Position numbers and translations under genes: made by a program. DNA of 64,000 nucleotides from Micromonospora sediminimaris (GTDB lineage Bacteria > Actinomycetota > Actinomycetes > Mycobacteriales > Micromonosporaceae), in NCBI GenBank assembly GCA_900112325.1, contig FOLJ01000016.1, positions 124,001 to 188,000 of the forward strand, written 5' to 3'. The notes below the pieces were generated by a model that saw only the letters and a program-made list of their open reading frames with translations, was not told where the DNA came from and made no database searches. Shown piece after piece: positions 42,563-51,517 of the stretch (position 1 is its first letter; each line of letters begins with the position of its first letter).

Positions 42563-43518
42563 CGTGGGCTCCACGCCGTCAGCGGCCGGGCCAGCACCTC
42601 GGCGACGATCCGTTCGACCCGCCGCGACTGCTCCGCGTCGATTCGATCGAACTGCTCAGGGTGCCCGGCCGCGTATCCGGCCGCCCAGTCCGCCGCGCGG
42701 ACCGCACGCAACTCGGCCGGCGAGCGGGAGTCGTCGCCCTTGCTGTGCGGGCCGAGGCGATGGGTGACGAACTCGACGACGAACGGCCGTGACGCGTGGC
42801 GCACCTGCTCCACCAGCGGCCGCAGGGCCGCTCGCAGCCGGTTCACGTCGGTGTCGGTGAACCGCTCGTACGCGATGCCGAAGGCCGCCGCCCGGCCACC
42901 GATGTCGCCCGCCATCTGCTGCGCGGTCGGCGTCGACTGGGCGATGCCGTTGTTCTCCGTGACGACGAGCAGCGGCAGCTCCCACCGGGCGGCGATGTTC
43001 AGAGCTTCGTAGACCACACCCTCGCCCCAGGTGCCGTCACCGGTGTAGACGCAGGCGAGCGCTCCCGGGGTGGACCGCTTGAGGTGCAACGCCACGCCCG
43101 TGGCCACCGGCAGGCTCTGCCCCTGCACGCCGGTGGAGAGGAACCGTTCGCGGAGCAGGTGCTGGCTGCCGCCGACACCGCCGCAGACAGCACCGGCGCG
43201 ACCGAGCAACTCGGCGAGCAGGCCCTCGGGGTCCGCGTATCTGGCCAGGTAGTGGCCGTGGCCCCGGTGGTTGCTGAAGATGTGGTCGTCGTCGCGCAGC
43301 AGGGGCGTCAGCGCCACGGGTACGTACTCCTGCCCGAGACAGGTGTGTGTCGTGCCGTGCAGGAATCCCTGCTCGAAGAGTTTGAGCAGGCTTTTCTCGA
43401 AGTGCCGAATGAGCAGCATGGCGGACAGGTCCGCGTCCGACAGTCGGCTGCGCGACGGTGGGCCGGCGCCCTCGTCGAGCACCGCGGTGGTATTGCGCGA
43501 CCGAGCATGGTTGATCAT
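42559..43518 (-). CDS. 2-oxoacid dehydrogenase E1 alpha subunit, copy 1
   Basis: A 319-residue E1alpha. HTCLGQEYVPVAL and SNHRGHGHYLAR (active-site His loop) are followed by VCGGVGGSQHL, and the ThDP-Mg motif runs from GDGTWGEG to TENNG. Length and motifs fit pyruvate or acetoin dehydrogenase E1alpha. ATG 43518 has an AAGG-type site. First gene of a four-gene minus-strand operon. Confidence 0.88.
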   Translation of the reverse strand: MINHARSRNTTAVLDEGAGPPSRSRLSDADLSAMLLIRHFEKSLLKLFEQGFLHGTTHTCLGQEYVPVALTPLLRDDDHIFSNHRGHGHYLARYADPEGLLAELLGRAGAVCGGVGGSQHLLRERFLSTGVQGQSLPVATGVALHLKRSTPGALACVYTGDGTWGEGVVYEALNIAARWELPLLVVTENNGIAQSTPTAQQMAGDIGGRAAAFGIAYERFTDTDVNRLRAALRPLVEQVRHASRPFVVEFVTHRLGPHSKGDDSRSPAELRAVRAADWAAGYAAGHPEQFDRIDAEQSRRVERIVAEVLARPLTAWSPR

Positions 43519-44200
43519 GCGCCTTCGTTCCCCCGTCGGCGTGAAAGCGATCTGGCAAAGCGCGCGAGACGTCCGATGATAGCGGCTGGATTCGTAAAGT
43601 GTCGCCGGCCGCAGTGCGGACCGGCCGGCGCGCGGGCTCCCGGACGACAATAGCCATCCCGTCAAGGCAGCGGGATGGTCCACTATGGTTTTCCGTGGTC
43701 CCGGGCCGTTGTCGAGATAGGCGCTTCTCACTGCGCGGGATGCTGGTTGACGACCCGGCGCTAGCCACGGTTCCATCATCGAGGCGTCACGACCGACTGT
43801 CACGGCGTCACACCGGAGGCTCAACAGAGACAGGTGGCCACCTTCTTCAGGCGACACCACACCGGTCGTTCAACGGGGGATTCAAATAGCACACATCGCG
43901 TACGCCCATGCCGTCGCACCACAATTGGCGACCGCATCGAGGGCTTGGTCAGCAACTGCGCAGAAGTGACGTCAGGTGCGTTGACGCGTGCCCTGACGAC
44001 AATGTTGTGCGAACTGAACTGACGCTAAGTTAACAATTCGCGTCGTCGGTCGCCACGACACGGGAATGACACCGCGACCGCCGTCGGGAACGGCCTGCCG
44101 CCGTCTGGTTCTGCCATATTCGTGCCGGCTGGTGGGGTGTGCCGTGCGCCTCGACCGCGGGACAGGAGCACTCGATGAGTCGGTCCACCATCCGTACGCG
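43519..44200. other. divergent regulatory region
   Basis: About 680 bases between two divergent operons. No credible gene on either strand. The part from 43840 to 44040 is richer in A and T. It contains the inverted repeats at 43654-43678 and CGTCAGG/CCTGACG (43970-43976 and 43992-43998, 15-base centre). Promoters in both directions must lie here, but none stands out. Confidence 0.55.
43654..43678. promoter_or_regulatory. perfect 8-bp inverted repeat
   Basis: CCATCCCG (43654-43661) and CGGGATGG (43671-43678) with a nine-base centre, 136 bases upstream of E1alpha. Possible operator; a hairpin in RNA is the alternative. Confidence 0.4.
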
Positions 44201-45106
44201 ATGGCGTACGCCGTGACGGCCGCCCAGCTGAATTTCGGCTTCAAGGTCGCACAGCAGCTCATCAGCTGGTCGCAACTGAAACGGCTCTGGTCCGCCGCCG
44301 ACGCCGACGGCGAATGGCGGGACGCCTGGCTCTACGACCACTTCCAGCCGGTGAACGCCGCGCCCGACGGCAGCTGCCTGGAAGCGTGGACCCTGCTGGC
44401 CGCCTTGGCGACCCAGACCGCACGACTACGGATCGGCGTCCTCGTCACCGGGAACGTCTACCGGCATCCCGCCGTGCTGGCGCACATGCTCGCCACCGTC
44501 GACCACGTCTCCGCCGGGCGGGTCGAGTTCGGCTTCGGTGCGGGCTGGCACGCCGAGGAATGCCGGCGGCTCGGCATACCCCTGCCCGCTCCGGCGGAAC
44601 GGCTCGCCCGTTGGGACGAGGCATGCACCGTCGTGCACCGGCTCTGCACCGAGGACACCGTCCACTTCGCCGGCCGGTACTACCAGGTGGAGGGCGCCGG
44701 TCTCAATCCGCGCCCGAGCACCCGGCCCCGCTTCGTCCTCGGGGCCTCCGGACCGCGCGCCCTGAAGGTCGTGGCCCGGCACGCAGACGTCTGGAACGTG
44801 GCCGACGGCCAGGTCAGCACCCTGCGTCGGGGCCGGGACGTCCTGGCCAAGCACTGTGTCGACAGCGGACGCGACCCTGCCGAGATCACACTGTCGGCGC
44901 AACTGCACGTGGCCGCCGGGGACCTGCTCGCGGCCCGGTTCTGGACGGCGCGGCTGGTGGCCGCCGGGGCCCGGCACGTCGTGTTCAGTCTGCCGCCCGA
45001 CGCGTCGCCGACGCTGTTGCGCCGGCTGGTGACCGAGGTCATCACCCCGGTACGAGACGAGTGGCACGCGAAATCCCGTCCCGACCCGTCGGAGGTGGCA
45101 CCATGA
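44201..45106 (+). CDS. LLM-class flavin/F420-dependent oxidoreductase
   Basis: About 301 residues of luciferase-like fold. AQLNFGFKVAQQ at the start, DHFQPV near 50, RIGVLVTGNVYRHPAVLAHMLATVDHVSAGRVEFGFGAGWHAEE (split here into its helix-strand units) and FVLGASGPRALKVVARHAD are typical of F420-dependent members. Substrate unknown. The start is uncertain: ATG 44201 lacks a clear ribosome site, and GTG 44144 is an in-frame alternative. Its stop overlaps the methyltransferase start. Confidence 0.8.
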   Translation: MAYAVTAAQLNFGFKVAQQLISWSQLKRLWSAADADGEWRDAWLYDHFQPVNAAPDGSCLEAWTLLAALATQTARLRIGVLVTGNVYRHPAVLAHMLATVDHVSAGRVEFGFGAGWHAEECRRLGIPLPAPAERLARWDEACTVVHRLCTEDTVHFAGRYYQVEGAGLNPRPSTRPRFVLGASGPRALKVVARHADVWNVADGQVSTLRRGRDVLAKHCVDSGRDPAEITLSAQLHVAAGDLLAARFWTARLVAAGARHVVFSLPPDASPTLLRRLVTEVITPVRDEWHAKSRPDPSEVAP

Positions 45107-45714
45107 CGACCCGCACCGCGGTGCCGCCCCGGGTGCGCCGCGCCCTCGCCCGCGCGTCCGAGCACGGCTTCCACGGCGCCTGCGAAGACCCGGTGGGTCC
45201 GCTGCTGGCGACGTTGGCGGCAGCGGTCCCGCCCAACGGTCGGATCCTGGAACTGGGCACCGGTACGGGGGTCGGCACCGCGTGGCTGGCCGAAGGGATC
45301 GACCGGCGCGACGACGCCCGGCTGGAGACGGTCGAGCTGGACGAGTCCCTGGCCGCAGCCGTGCGCGCCGACGACTGGCCGACGAACGTCGTGATCCACA
45401 CGGGTGACGCCGAGGCGTTGCTGCCCACGCTGGGCCGGTTCGACCTCGTCTTCGCCGACGCCGTCGCCGGCAAGTGGACCGGCCTCGACCTGACGATCGA
45501 CGCGCTGGCGCCCGGCGGGTTGCTCGTCGTCGACGACATGGACCTGGGGCGCTACACCGACCCCGAACACCGCGCCGCGGTGCTGCGGGTGGAACGGACG
45601 CTGACCGACGACCCCCGGCTCGTCACAGCGCCGATCCCGGCCGGCACCGGCCTGATCATCAGCACCCGACGACCTGACCTTCCGCACGACAGCCGAGATG
45701 AGGAGACCCCATGA
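45103..45714 (+). CDS. class I SAM-dependent methyltransferase
   Basis: A 203-residue methyltransferase. Motif I is ILELGTGTGVGTAWL (about 47-61), the acidic end of strand 2 is VELDES, and FDLVFADAVAGKW plus GGLLVVDDMD follow, resembling small O-methyltransferases of the catechol/caffeoyl-CoA type, although the usual metal ligands cannot be confirmed by eye. ATG 45103 overlaps the LLM stop with GGAGG at 45091-45095; its own stop overlaps the next E1alpha. Confidence 0.8.
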   Translation: MTTRTAVPPRVRRALARASEHGFHGACEDPVGPLLATLAAAVPPNGRILELGTGTGVGTAWLAEGIDRRDDARLETVELDESLAAAVRADDWPTNVVIHTGDAEALLPTLGRFDLVFADAVAGKWTGLDLTIDALAPGGLLVVDDMDLGRYTDPEHRAAVLRVERTLTDDPRLVTAPIPAGTGLIISTRRPDLPHDSRDEETP

Positions 45715-46712
45715 CCACGGCCGTCGCCCCGGCCAGGAGCGCCGAACCGGCCGCGCCGGACCCGGTCGCCATGTTCGCCAGCATGGTGCTGATCCGGGTG
45801 TTCGAGGAGCGGATGATGGAGCTGCGCACCGCCGGTGAGGTGATCGGGCCGGTGCATCCGTACGTCGGCCAGGAGGCCATCGCCGTCGGGGTGTGCGCGG
45901 CACTGACCCAGGCGGACTCCCTGGTCAGCCACTACCGGGGGCACGGGCACGCGATCGCCCGCGGGGTGGACCTCGACGCCCTCACCGCCGAGCTGTTCGG
46001 CCGAGCCGCCGGGCTGTGTGGCGGTAAGGCAGCCGCGCTGATCAGTGACAGCCGGACCAATCTGCTGATGTCCAGCGGCATCGTCGGTGCCGGCGTACCC
46101 GTCGCCGCCGGCGCCGCCATGGCCGCCCAGGTACGCGGTGAGCCGGCGGTCAGCGTCGCGTTCATCGGTGACGGCGCCCTGGGCAGCGGCGCGGTGCACG
46201 AGACCCTCACCATCGCCGCCGTGCAACGGCTGCCGCTGGTGCTGGTCTGCGAGCACAACGGGTACCAGGCCGGCAACCGCACCGAGGAGGTCTATCCCGA
46301 GGTGTCACTGCTGCGCCTGGCCGAGGCACACCGGGTCCGCGCGGTGGGGATCGACGGCAACGACGTGGCCGCGGTCGCGACGGCGGCCCACGATGCCGTG
46401 CGACTCGCCCGGGGCGGCGGGGGCCCGACGTTCATCGAGGCGCGGACCTACCTGACCCGGTTCCACCTGCAGTTCGAGCGCCCTTCGCCGGAGGTGCGGC
46501 CATCGGACGAGATGGCGGCGTGGCGGGCGCGGGATCCGATCGACACCGCACGACAGAGCCCACCCCTGCGGGACCGGCTGTCGGACGCGGACGTCGAGGC
46601 CATCTGGGAGCGGGCCCGCGAGCGGGTCGAGCGCGCCGTCGAAACCGCCCGCAGCTCCCCATGGCCGGCACCGGAGGAAGCGGCGACGCATGTCTGGGCG
46701 GAGGAACCGTGA
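45711..46712 (+). CDS. E1 alpha-type ThDP enzyme subunit, copy 2
   Basis: A 333-residue E1alpha-like protein. HPYVGQEAIAVGV, SHYRGHGHAIAR and the ThDP motif from GDGALGSG to CEHNGYQ are present. The GGSMH block reads GLCGGKAAALIS, unlike copy 1, so the two sets are not recent duplicates. No lipoyl or E3 gene is in this operon. ATG 45711 overlaps the methyltransferase stop. Confidence 0.85.
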   Translation: MTTAVAPARSAEPAAPDPVAMFASMVLIRVFEERMMELRTAGEVIGPVHPYVGQEAIAVGVCAALTQADSLVSHYRGHGHAIARGVDLDALTAELFGRAAGLCGGKAAALISDSRTNLLMSSGIVGAGVPVAAGAAMAAQVRGEPAVSVAFIGDGALGSGAVHETLTIAAVQRLPLVLVCEHNGYQAGNRTEEVYPEVSLLRLAEAHRVRAVGIDGNDVAAVATAAHDAVRLARGGGGPTFIEARTYLTRFHLQFERPSPEVRPSDEMAAWRARDPIDTARQSPPLRDRLSDADVEAIWERARERVERAVETARSSPWPAPEEAATHVWAEEP

Positions 46713-47662
46713 ACGAAGTCGGTCTGCTGGATCTCGTCCTCGAAGAGGAGTTCACCCGGGATCCGAACCTGGTGTTCCTGGCCACCAACTCACCGGCGTC
46801 GCTGCGCCGACGATTCGGCTCGGACCGGGTGCGCATCTGCGCGATCTCCGAACAGGCGATGACCGGCATGGCGGTCGGCGCGGCAATAAGCGGCCTGCGG
46901 CCGATCGTCGACCTGAACCGGGCCTCGTTCGCCATGCTGGTGATGGACCAACTGGTCAACCACGCCGGCCGGATGCACTATCTCTCCGGCGGCCAGTACC
47001 GGGTGCCGATGATCGTGACGTCGGCGACCCGCGGGCGGCAGCAGCTCGGCCCGCAGAACGAACAGTGTCCGTACGGCATCTTCATGCAGACACCGGGTCT
47101 CGCCGTGGTCGTACCCGGCTCGTTGCGGGACGCGTGCGCGTTGCTCCGCGGCGCGACGCGGTGGCCCGGCCCGGTCCTGTACTTCGTCGCACCGGAGCTG
47201 AACCGTCAGCGGGGGCTGAGTGCCGCGCTCGCCGCCGCTCCGCTGCGCTTCGGCGAGGCCGCGCACCTGCGTCACGGCGACGCGGCCACGATCGTGGCGA
47301 TCGGTGGCGCCGTCAAGGTCGCGTCGGACGCGGCCGACGCGCTCGCCGCCGACGGCGTGCACTGTGACGTCCTCGACCCCCGCACGCTGGTCCCGCTGGA
47401 CACCGCGGCGTTGGCCGCATCGGTCCGCCGTACCGGGCGACTGGTCTTCGTCGACGACGGCCCGCGCTCCGGTGCGCCCGCGCAGATCCTGTCCCGGCTG
47501 CTCGACGAGCCCGGGGTGGCGGCTGCGGCCGGTGGGCGGATCGGGTACGTGTGCCAGCCCGACGTTCCGGTGCCGTCCGCTCCCCCACTCGAAGAGACGA
47601 TGTGGCCGACCGAGGGACGCATTCGCGCCGAGGTACAGCGGGTGCTGGGCGAGCCGGAATGA
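46709..47662 (+). CDS. E1 beta-type ThDP enzyme subunit, copy 2
   Basis: A 317-residue E1beta-like protein. The catalytic Glu segment is ISEQAMTGMAVGAAISGLRP. The N-terminal GEDV-x-x-x-GG-x-F block of normal E1beta is absent, making it about 15 residues shorter than copy 1. GTG 46709 overlaps the alpha subunit stop. The pair may do decarboxylation or carboligation on its own, or use the lipoyl protein at 41053-41565. Confidence 0.85.
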   Translation: MNEVGLLDLVLEEEFTRDPNLVFLATNSPASLRRRFGSDRVRICAISEQAMTGMAVGAAISGLRPIVDLNRASFAMLVMDQLVNHAGRMHYLSGGQYRVPMIVTSATRGRQQLGPQNEQCPYGIFMQTPGLAVVVPGSLRDACALLRGATRWPGPVLYFVAPELNRQRGLSAALAAAPLRFGEAAHLRHGDAATIVAIGGAVKVASDAADALAADGVHCDVLDPRTLVPLDTAALAASVRRTGRLVFVDDGPRSGAPAQILSRLLDEPGVAAAAGGRIGYVCQPDVPVPSAPPLEETMWPTEGRIRAEVQRVLGEPE

Positions 47663-48882
47663 CCGAGGCCCTGCGTACGCTGGCAACTCCACCGCCAGCG
47701 TCCCGCGTCGTATCCGCGCAGCCTCCGCTGCGCAGTCTGCTGCGGCACTCGGCGTTCGCCGTGCAGCGTCAGGCGGACGAGTTGGCCGCCACCGGCCGGG
47801 ACGTCATCCACCTCGAACTCGGCGAGCCCGACCTGCCGACGGCGGCCCACATCGTGTCGGCGATGGTCAGCAGCGCGCGGGACGGTTGGACGCACTACAC
47901 GGCCCCGGCCGGTGACCCGGAGATACGCCAGCACCTCGCCGGACACTACGCGCGGCTGCTGCGGATGCCGGTGGCCGCCGAGCAGGTGCTGCTCGTGCCC
48001 GGCAGCAACATGGTCCTGCACTTCGCCCTGCTGACCCTCGTCGCTCCCGGCGACGAGGTGCTGCTGCCGGATCCAGGCTTTCCGGTCTACGCCGAGCTGG
48101 TGCGGCTCGCCGGCGGGGTGCCCGTCAGTTATCCGCTCCGCGGTACGGCCGGCTTCGCCCCCGACATCGCTGAACTGGCCGCCCGGGTCACCGCCCGGAC
48201 CCGCCTGCTGGTGGTCAACTCACCACACAATCCCACCGGAGCCGTCCTGCTCCCGGAGACCGCCCGGGAGCTGACGGACCTCGTCCGGCGGCACTCCTTC
48301 TACGTGCTGCGCGACGAGGCGTACCGGGGGTTGAACTGGACCGGTGTGGACACCGACGCGGTGCTGGCCGAGCTGCCGCCGGAACGCGTCATCGTCTCGG
48401 AGACACTGTCGAAGAGCCATGCCATGTGCGGCTGGCGGGCCGGGATCATGGTGGCTCCCCCGCACCTCGCCGCCGACTTCGCGGTCCTGATGACCAACAC
48501 GAACTGCTGCATGCCGGCGTTCGTCCAGCGGGCGCTGCCCGCAGCGCTGACCGCGCCCGAGACGGCCAGCTGGTCGGCGAGGTACGCCGCCGAGTACCGC
48601 GCCCGTCGTGACCTCACCGTCACCCGGCTGCTCGACATGCCCTCGGTGCGACTCACCCCGCCGATGGGCGCCTTCTACGCGTTCCCCGACATCAGCGACA
48701 CGGGCCTGCAGGACGTGGTCTTCGCGCAGCGGCTGCTCGCCGAGACGGGAGTCGCCGTCATGCCGGGCAGCAGCTACGGCCGGCATGGCAGGGGCCATGT
48801 CCGGCTGTCGTTCACCCAGCCACCGGACCGCCTGACGGACGCGCTCGACCGGATGCACCGGTTCCTGGCGGAGCTGGCGTGA
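47659..48882 (+). CDS. class I/II aminotransferase
   Basis: A 407-residue fold-type I PLP enzyme: LELGEPDLPTAAHI, HYTAPAGDPEIRQHLA, N191 in SPHNPTG, D219-x-x-Y222, K252 in SETLSKSHAMCGWR, and a C-terminal Arg-bearing segment (HVRLSFTQP). Most like aspartate/aromatic aminotransferases. In an operon with a ThDP enzyme it could make or consume the 2-oxoacid. ATG 47659 overlaps the E1beta stop. Last gene of the plus-strand unit. Confidence 0.85.
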   Translation: MTEALRTLATPPPASRVVSAQPPLRSLLRHSAFAVQRQADELAATGRDVIHLELGEPDLPTAAHIVSAMVSSARDGWTHYTAPAGDPEIRQHLAGHYARLLRMPVAAEQVLLVPGSNMVLHFALLTLVAPGDEVLLPDPGFPVYAELVRLAGGVPVSYPLRGTAGFAPDIAELAARVTARTRLLVVNSPHNPTGAVLLPETARELTDLVRRHSFYVLRDEAYRGLNWTGVDTDAVLAELPPERVIVSETLSKSHAMCGWRAGIMVAPPHLAADFAVLMTNTNCCMPAFVQRALPAALTAPETASWSARYAAEYRARRDLTVTRLLDMPSVRLTPPMGAFYAFPDISDTGLQDVVFAQRLLAETGVAVMPGSSYGRHGRGHVRLSFTQPPDRLTDALDRMHRFLAELA

Positions 48883-48887
48883 CGCCG

Positions 48888-48917
48888 GGGCCACGGCCGT
48901 TCCCCCGGTCGTGGCCC
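48888..48917. terminator. hairpin between convergent operons
   Basis: GGGCCACG (48888-48895) and CGTGGCCC (48910-48917) pair perfectly around a 14-base loop in the 43-base gap between the aminotransferase and the convergent condensation-like gene. Confidence 0.65.
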
Positions 48918-48925
48918 GAGGTTCT

Positions 48926-50746
48926 TCAGCGACCGTCGTCTGCGGCAACCCAGGCCGCGCGACGAACCGCAGGATCGACCGAGAGCCGGTCGGTGGGGCC
49001 GTCGGCCCGCCGTCCCGTTCCCTCGGCGAGCACCGGGCACTTCTCCCACGCCAGCCGGTCGTCCGGATCATCCGGCCCGTGGGCGCACCGGACGTAGCGG
49101 GACGGTGCGCGGACATCCGTCCGCTCGCCGAGCGCGGCGACGAACGCCTCGTGCAGGTCGTGCAGGTCGCCGTCGGGCGGCCCGGCCAGATAGCCGACCA
49201 ACCCGGAGCCGGTCGGGGCCGGATCCTCGGCCAGGAAGACCCCACCCACGGTGGCGTCGGGCAGCAGATCGCGCCAGAGCGCGCGAGTGCCGGCCAGATC
49301 GACCCATCCGTTGGGGCCACGCACCCAGTCCGGGCCGCGCACGACCGACGGCACCCCGATGGCCTCGGAGGTCAGCTCTGCGGTGAGGTCGTCGGTCGCC
49401 GCTGCGATCACCACCCGTTCGATGCCGTGCAGCAGTGCGACGACGTCCTCCGTCGGCACGTACGCGGTGTCACAGAGCATCGACAGCCGGGTCGCCGCGC
49501 CAGCGGTGGCCACGGTCAGGAACACCCGGGCATCCATCAGGTCCCAACCGCCGGCCGGTTCGATCCTCGTGCCGGCGGCCAGCCGGCGTATCGTCCGCTC
49601 GTCCGCCGGGTCGGTCGGCACGGCGGACGTGACGCCGTCGCGTACGTCGTTGAAGTAGACGCCGATGCCGAGGACCGCGCCACGCGCGAGGTGCTCGGCG
49701 GCCCTCATCCGCCAGGCCGCCTCGGGGTCGTAGTAACCGAACCGGTACGCGCCCACGCCCGCCAGGAAGGTCCGCCGGACGATCCGCGCGAAGGAGTCCT
49801 CAGCCAGATCGACCCGGACGATGCCGTCTCCGGCGACCGTGGCGACCAGCCTTTCCCGCTCCGCGTCGCGGTTGGCGCAGATGAGCTGCACCGGCACGAC
49901 GTCATGGCCGGTGTACCGGCCCAACACGAGAGCCTGCGCCGCCAACAACACCGCCGACGAGGTGACCCGCAGGCGTACGGCGGCAGCCGCGGCGGCGGCG
50001 GTGACCGCCTCGCTGTACATGATCGTCCGGCGGAATCGGGGGGACCCGGTGTCGTGGGTGCGGTAGTCGAAGATGGAGGCGGGAATGTTCCGGAGCGTAC
50101 GGGCCCAGTGCCGCAGGGCTGTCTCGCTCGTGGCGTGCCCCGCCTCGGACCGCTCGTACGCGGCCTGGTCGACGGGCTGGCGTTCGGGAAGCGGCGGCCG
50201 TCGCCCGGCCAACAGCTCCGCGAGATCCGCCATGACCAGCTCGGCACCGGTGTGGTCGACGGCCAGATGACTGAACACCACCGCCACGAACCGTGGTCGG
50301 TCAGCCTCGGTCAGCACCGCGATCCGTACCGGCCACTCGTGCACCGGCAACACGAGGCCGGCGAGTTGGTACATCCGTGTCCAGGCGGCCGCGTCCGCCG
50401 AGGCGTGCCCGGCGGTGGACAACGGCTCCACCGCGACCGGCAGCTCGCCGGAGCCCTGCACCGTCTGCCGCAGGGTCGAGTCTGCGAACTCGAACACGGT
50501 TCGCAGCGTCTCGTGCCGGCGAAGCAGTTCACCGAGCGCGTCGGCGACATCGGTCAGACCGCACCGCTGCGGCACCGGCAGAACCCGCCCCGCGTTGAAG
50601 TACGGATCGTGCTCCCCCATGAACTGGATGCAGGACCAGATGGCCCGTTGTCCCCAGGTCGCTTCCGCCTCGACGGTCCGTTCGTCCGTCACCCGGACGA
50701 GAAGGGAGTTCGGCATCTTGTCGTCCCCCCGTGCGGCGGGCCTCAT
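48926..50746 (-). CDS. stand-alone condensation-like protein with extra C-terminal region
   Basis: A 606-residue protein of the NRPS condensation superfamily. The core motif is FSHLAVDHTG with H160 and D164; the first His of HHxxxDG is Ser and the Gly is His. LRRHETLRTVFE and GVYFNDVRDG segments fit the fold. About 110 C-terminal residues beyond the other copy contain LVGYLAGP and an acidic HEAFVAALGERTDVRAPSRYV stretch that faintly recalls the C-terminal lobe of adenylation domains. It overlaps the ACP stop (ATGA, ATG 50746); ATG 50716 is an alternative. Likely condenses ACP-bound acyl or aminoacyl groups. Confidence 0.8.
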   Translation of the reverse strand: MRPAARGDDKMPNSLLVRVTDERTVEAEATWGQRAIWSCIQFMGEHDPYFNAGRVLPVPQRCGLTDVADALGELLRRHETLRTVFEFADSTLRQTVQGSGELPVAVEPLSTAGHASADAAAWTRMYQLAGLVLPVHEWPVRIAVLTEADRPRFVAVVFSHLAVDHTGAELVMADLAELLAGRRPPLPERQPVDQAAYERSEAGHATSETALRHWARTLRNIPASIFDYRTHDTGSPRFRRTIMYSEAVTAAAAAAAVRLRVTSSAVLLAAQALVLGRYTGHDVVPVQLICANRDAERERLVATVAGDGIVRVDLAEDSFARIVRRTFLAGVGAYRFGYYDPEAAWRMRAAEHLARGAVLGIGVYFNDVRDGVTSAVPTDPADERTIRRLAAGTRIEPAGGWDLMDARVFLTVATAGAATRLSMLCDTAYVPTEDVVALLHGIERVVIAAATDDLTAELTSEAIGVPSVVRGPDWVRGPNGWVDLAGTRALWRDLLPDATVGGVFLAEDPAPTGSGLVGYLAGPPDGDLHDLHEAFVAALGERTDVRAPSRYVRCAHGPDDPDDRLAWEKCPVLAEGTGRRADGPTDRLSVDPAVRRAAWVAADDGR

Positions 50747-50970
50747 TCGGCCGGCAGGAACCGCTTGCGGATCCGGCCCAGTGTCCGGAAGTCATCGACG
50801 CTCAACTGCTGCAGGTCGATCGGACTGCCGGAGACCTCCTCCAGGAGGTAGACGAAATCCAGGAAGTCCAGCGAATCGATCAAGCGGGCCTCGATGAGGT
50901 CGTCGTCCTCGCCGATGTCGCCGGTCAGCGACGGGTTCCTGCTCCGGATCCACTCGCGGATCTCATCCAT
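50743..50970 (-). CDS. discrete acyl/peptidyl carrier protein
   Basis: A 75-residue four-helix carrier. The phosphopantetheine site is S33 in IDSLDFLDFV. Length and acidic character are typical. GGAG is about eight bases before ATG 50970. Its neighbours are a PPTase, an aminoacyl-carrier-protein ligase and condensation proteins, so it is the probable carrier on which the amino acid is activated and modified. Confidence 0.9.
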   Translation of the reverse strand: MDEIREWIRSRNPSLTGDIGEDDDLIEARLIDSLDFLDFVYLLEEVSGSPIDLQQLSVDDFRTLGRIRKRFLPAE

Positions 50971-51517
50971 GTGGGTACTCCTCGATCGAGTCGGGGTCAG
51001 CGGACCCGGCCACCGCGATCGCCGCGGCCCAGCCGTCCTGATGGGTGATGCTCACCGCGACCGAACGCACGCCGCGGTACTCGGCGTGCCGCCCGGCCCG
51101 GCCGGACAACCGCACGACCGGAGCGCCGTGCGGCAGCCGCAGCACCTCGATGTCGTGCCAGGCCACAAGGTCGTCCGGGCGCAACGCCTTGACGACCGCC
51201 TCCTTGGCGGCGACCCGGCCGGCCGCCCGTTCGGGCAGATCACCGCGGACGAGTCGCAACTGCTCCAGTTCCGCCCCGGTGAACATGTCGGCCAGCCAGC
51301 GGTCCCCGTGGCGGTCGATCGCGCGGCGGACCCGATCGACCGCGACCAGGTCGAGACCGACCTCCGGCGCATCACCGACCAGCCGGCGCAGTGCCTCGAC
51401 AGGCCCACACCCCGGTCCGCGACCGTCGAGATCCCGGCCCGGCAGATCCCGGAGCCCCGGACCTCGGCCCGCCAGGTCCCGACCGTCCGGTGCGCCCGGC
51501 GGCACCGTGCGGGTCAC
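50963..51517 (-). CDS. AcpS-type 4'-phosphopantetheinyl transferase
   Basis: A 184-residue protein. The AcpS core is VGLDLVAVDRV (Mg-binding Asp), FTGAELEQL and AAGRVAAKEAVVKAL, ending with SITHQDGWAAAIAV. It should convert the adjacent apo-ACP to the holo form. The first 40 residues are a low-complexity Gly/Arg/Asp run (GRDL, GRGPG repeats) not found in AcpS. GTG 51517 overlaps the previous stop as GTGA, so that tail is probably translated. It overlaps the ACP start by eight bases. Confidence 0.85.
   Translation of the reverse strand: MTRTVPPGAPDGRDLAGRGPGLRDLPGRDLDGRGPGCGPVEALRRLVGDAPEVGLDLVAVDRVRRAIDRHGDRWLADMFTGAELEQLRLVRGDLPERAAGRVAAKEAVVKALRPDDLVAWHDIEVLRLPHGAPVVRLSGRAGRHAEYRGVRSVAVSITHQDGWAAAIAVAGSADPDSIEEYPHG

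Noticed and set aside
49000..50851. A 646-codon plus-strand frame opposite the larger condensation-like gene
   Set aside because: The minus-strand gene has the condensation motif and start-stop overlap; the plus frame runs through the ACP gene with no motif.
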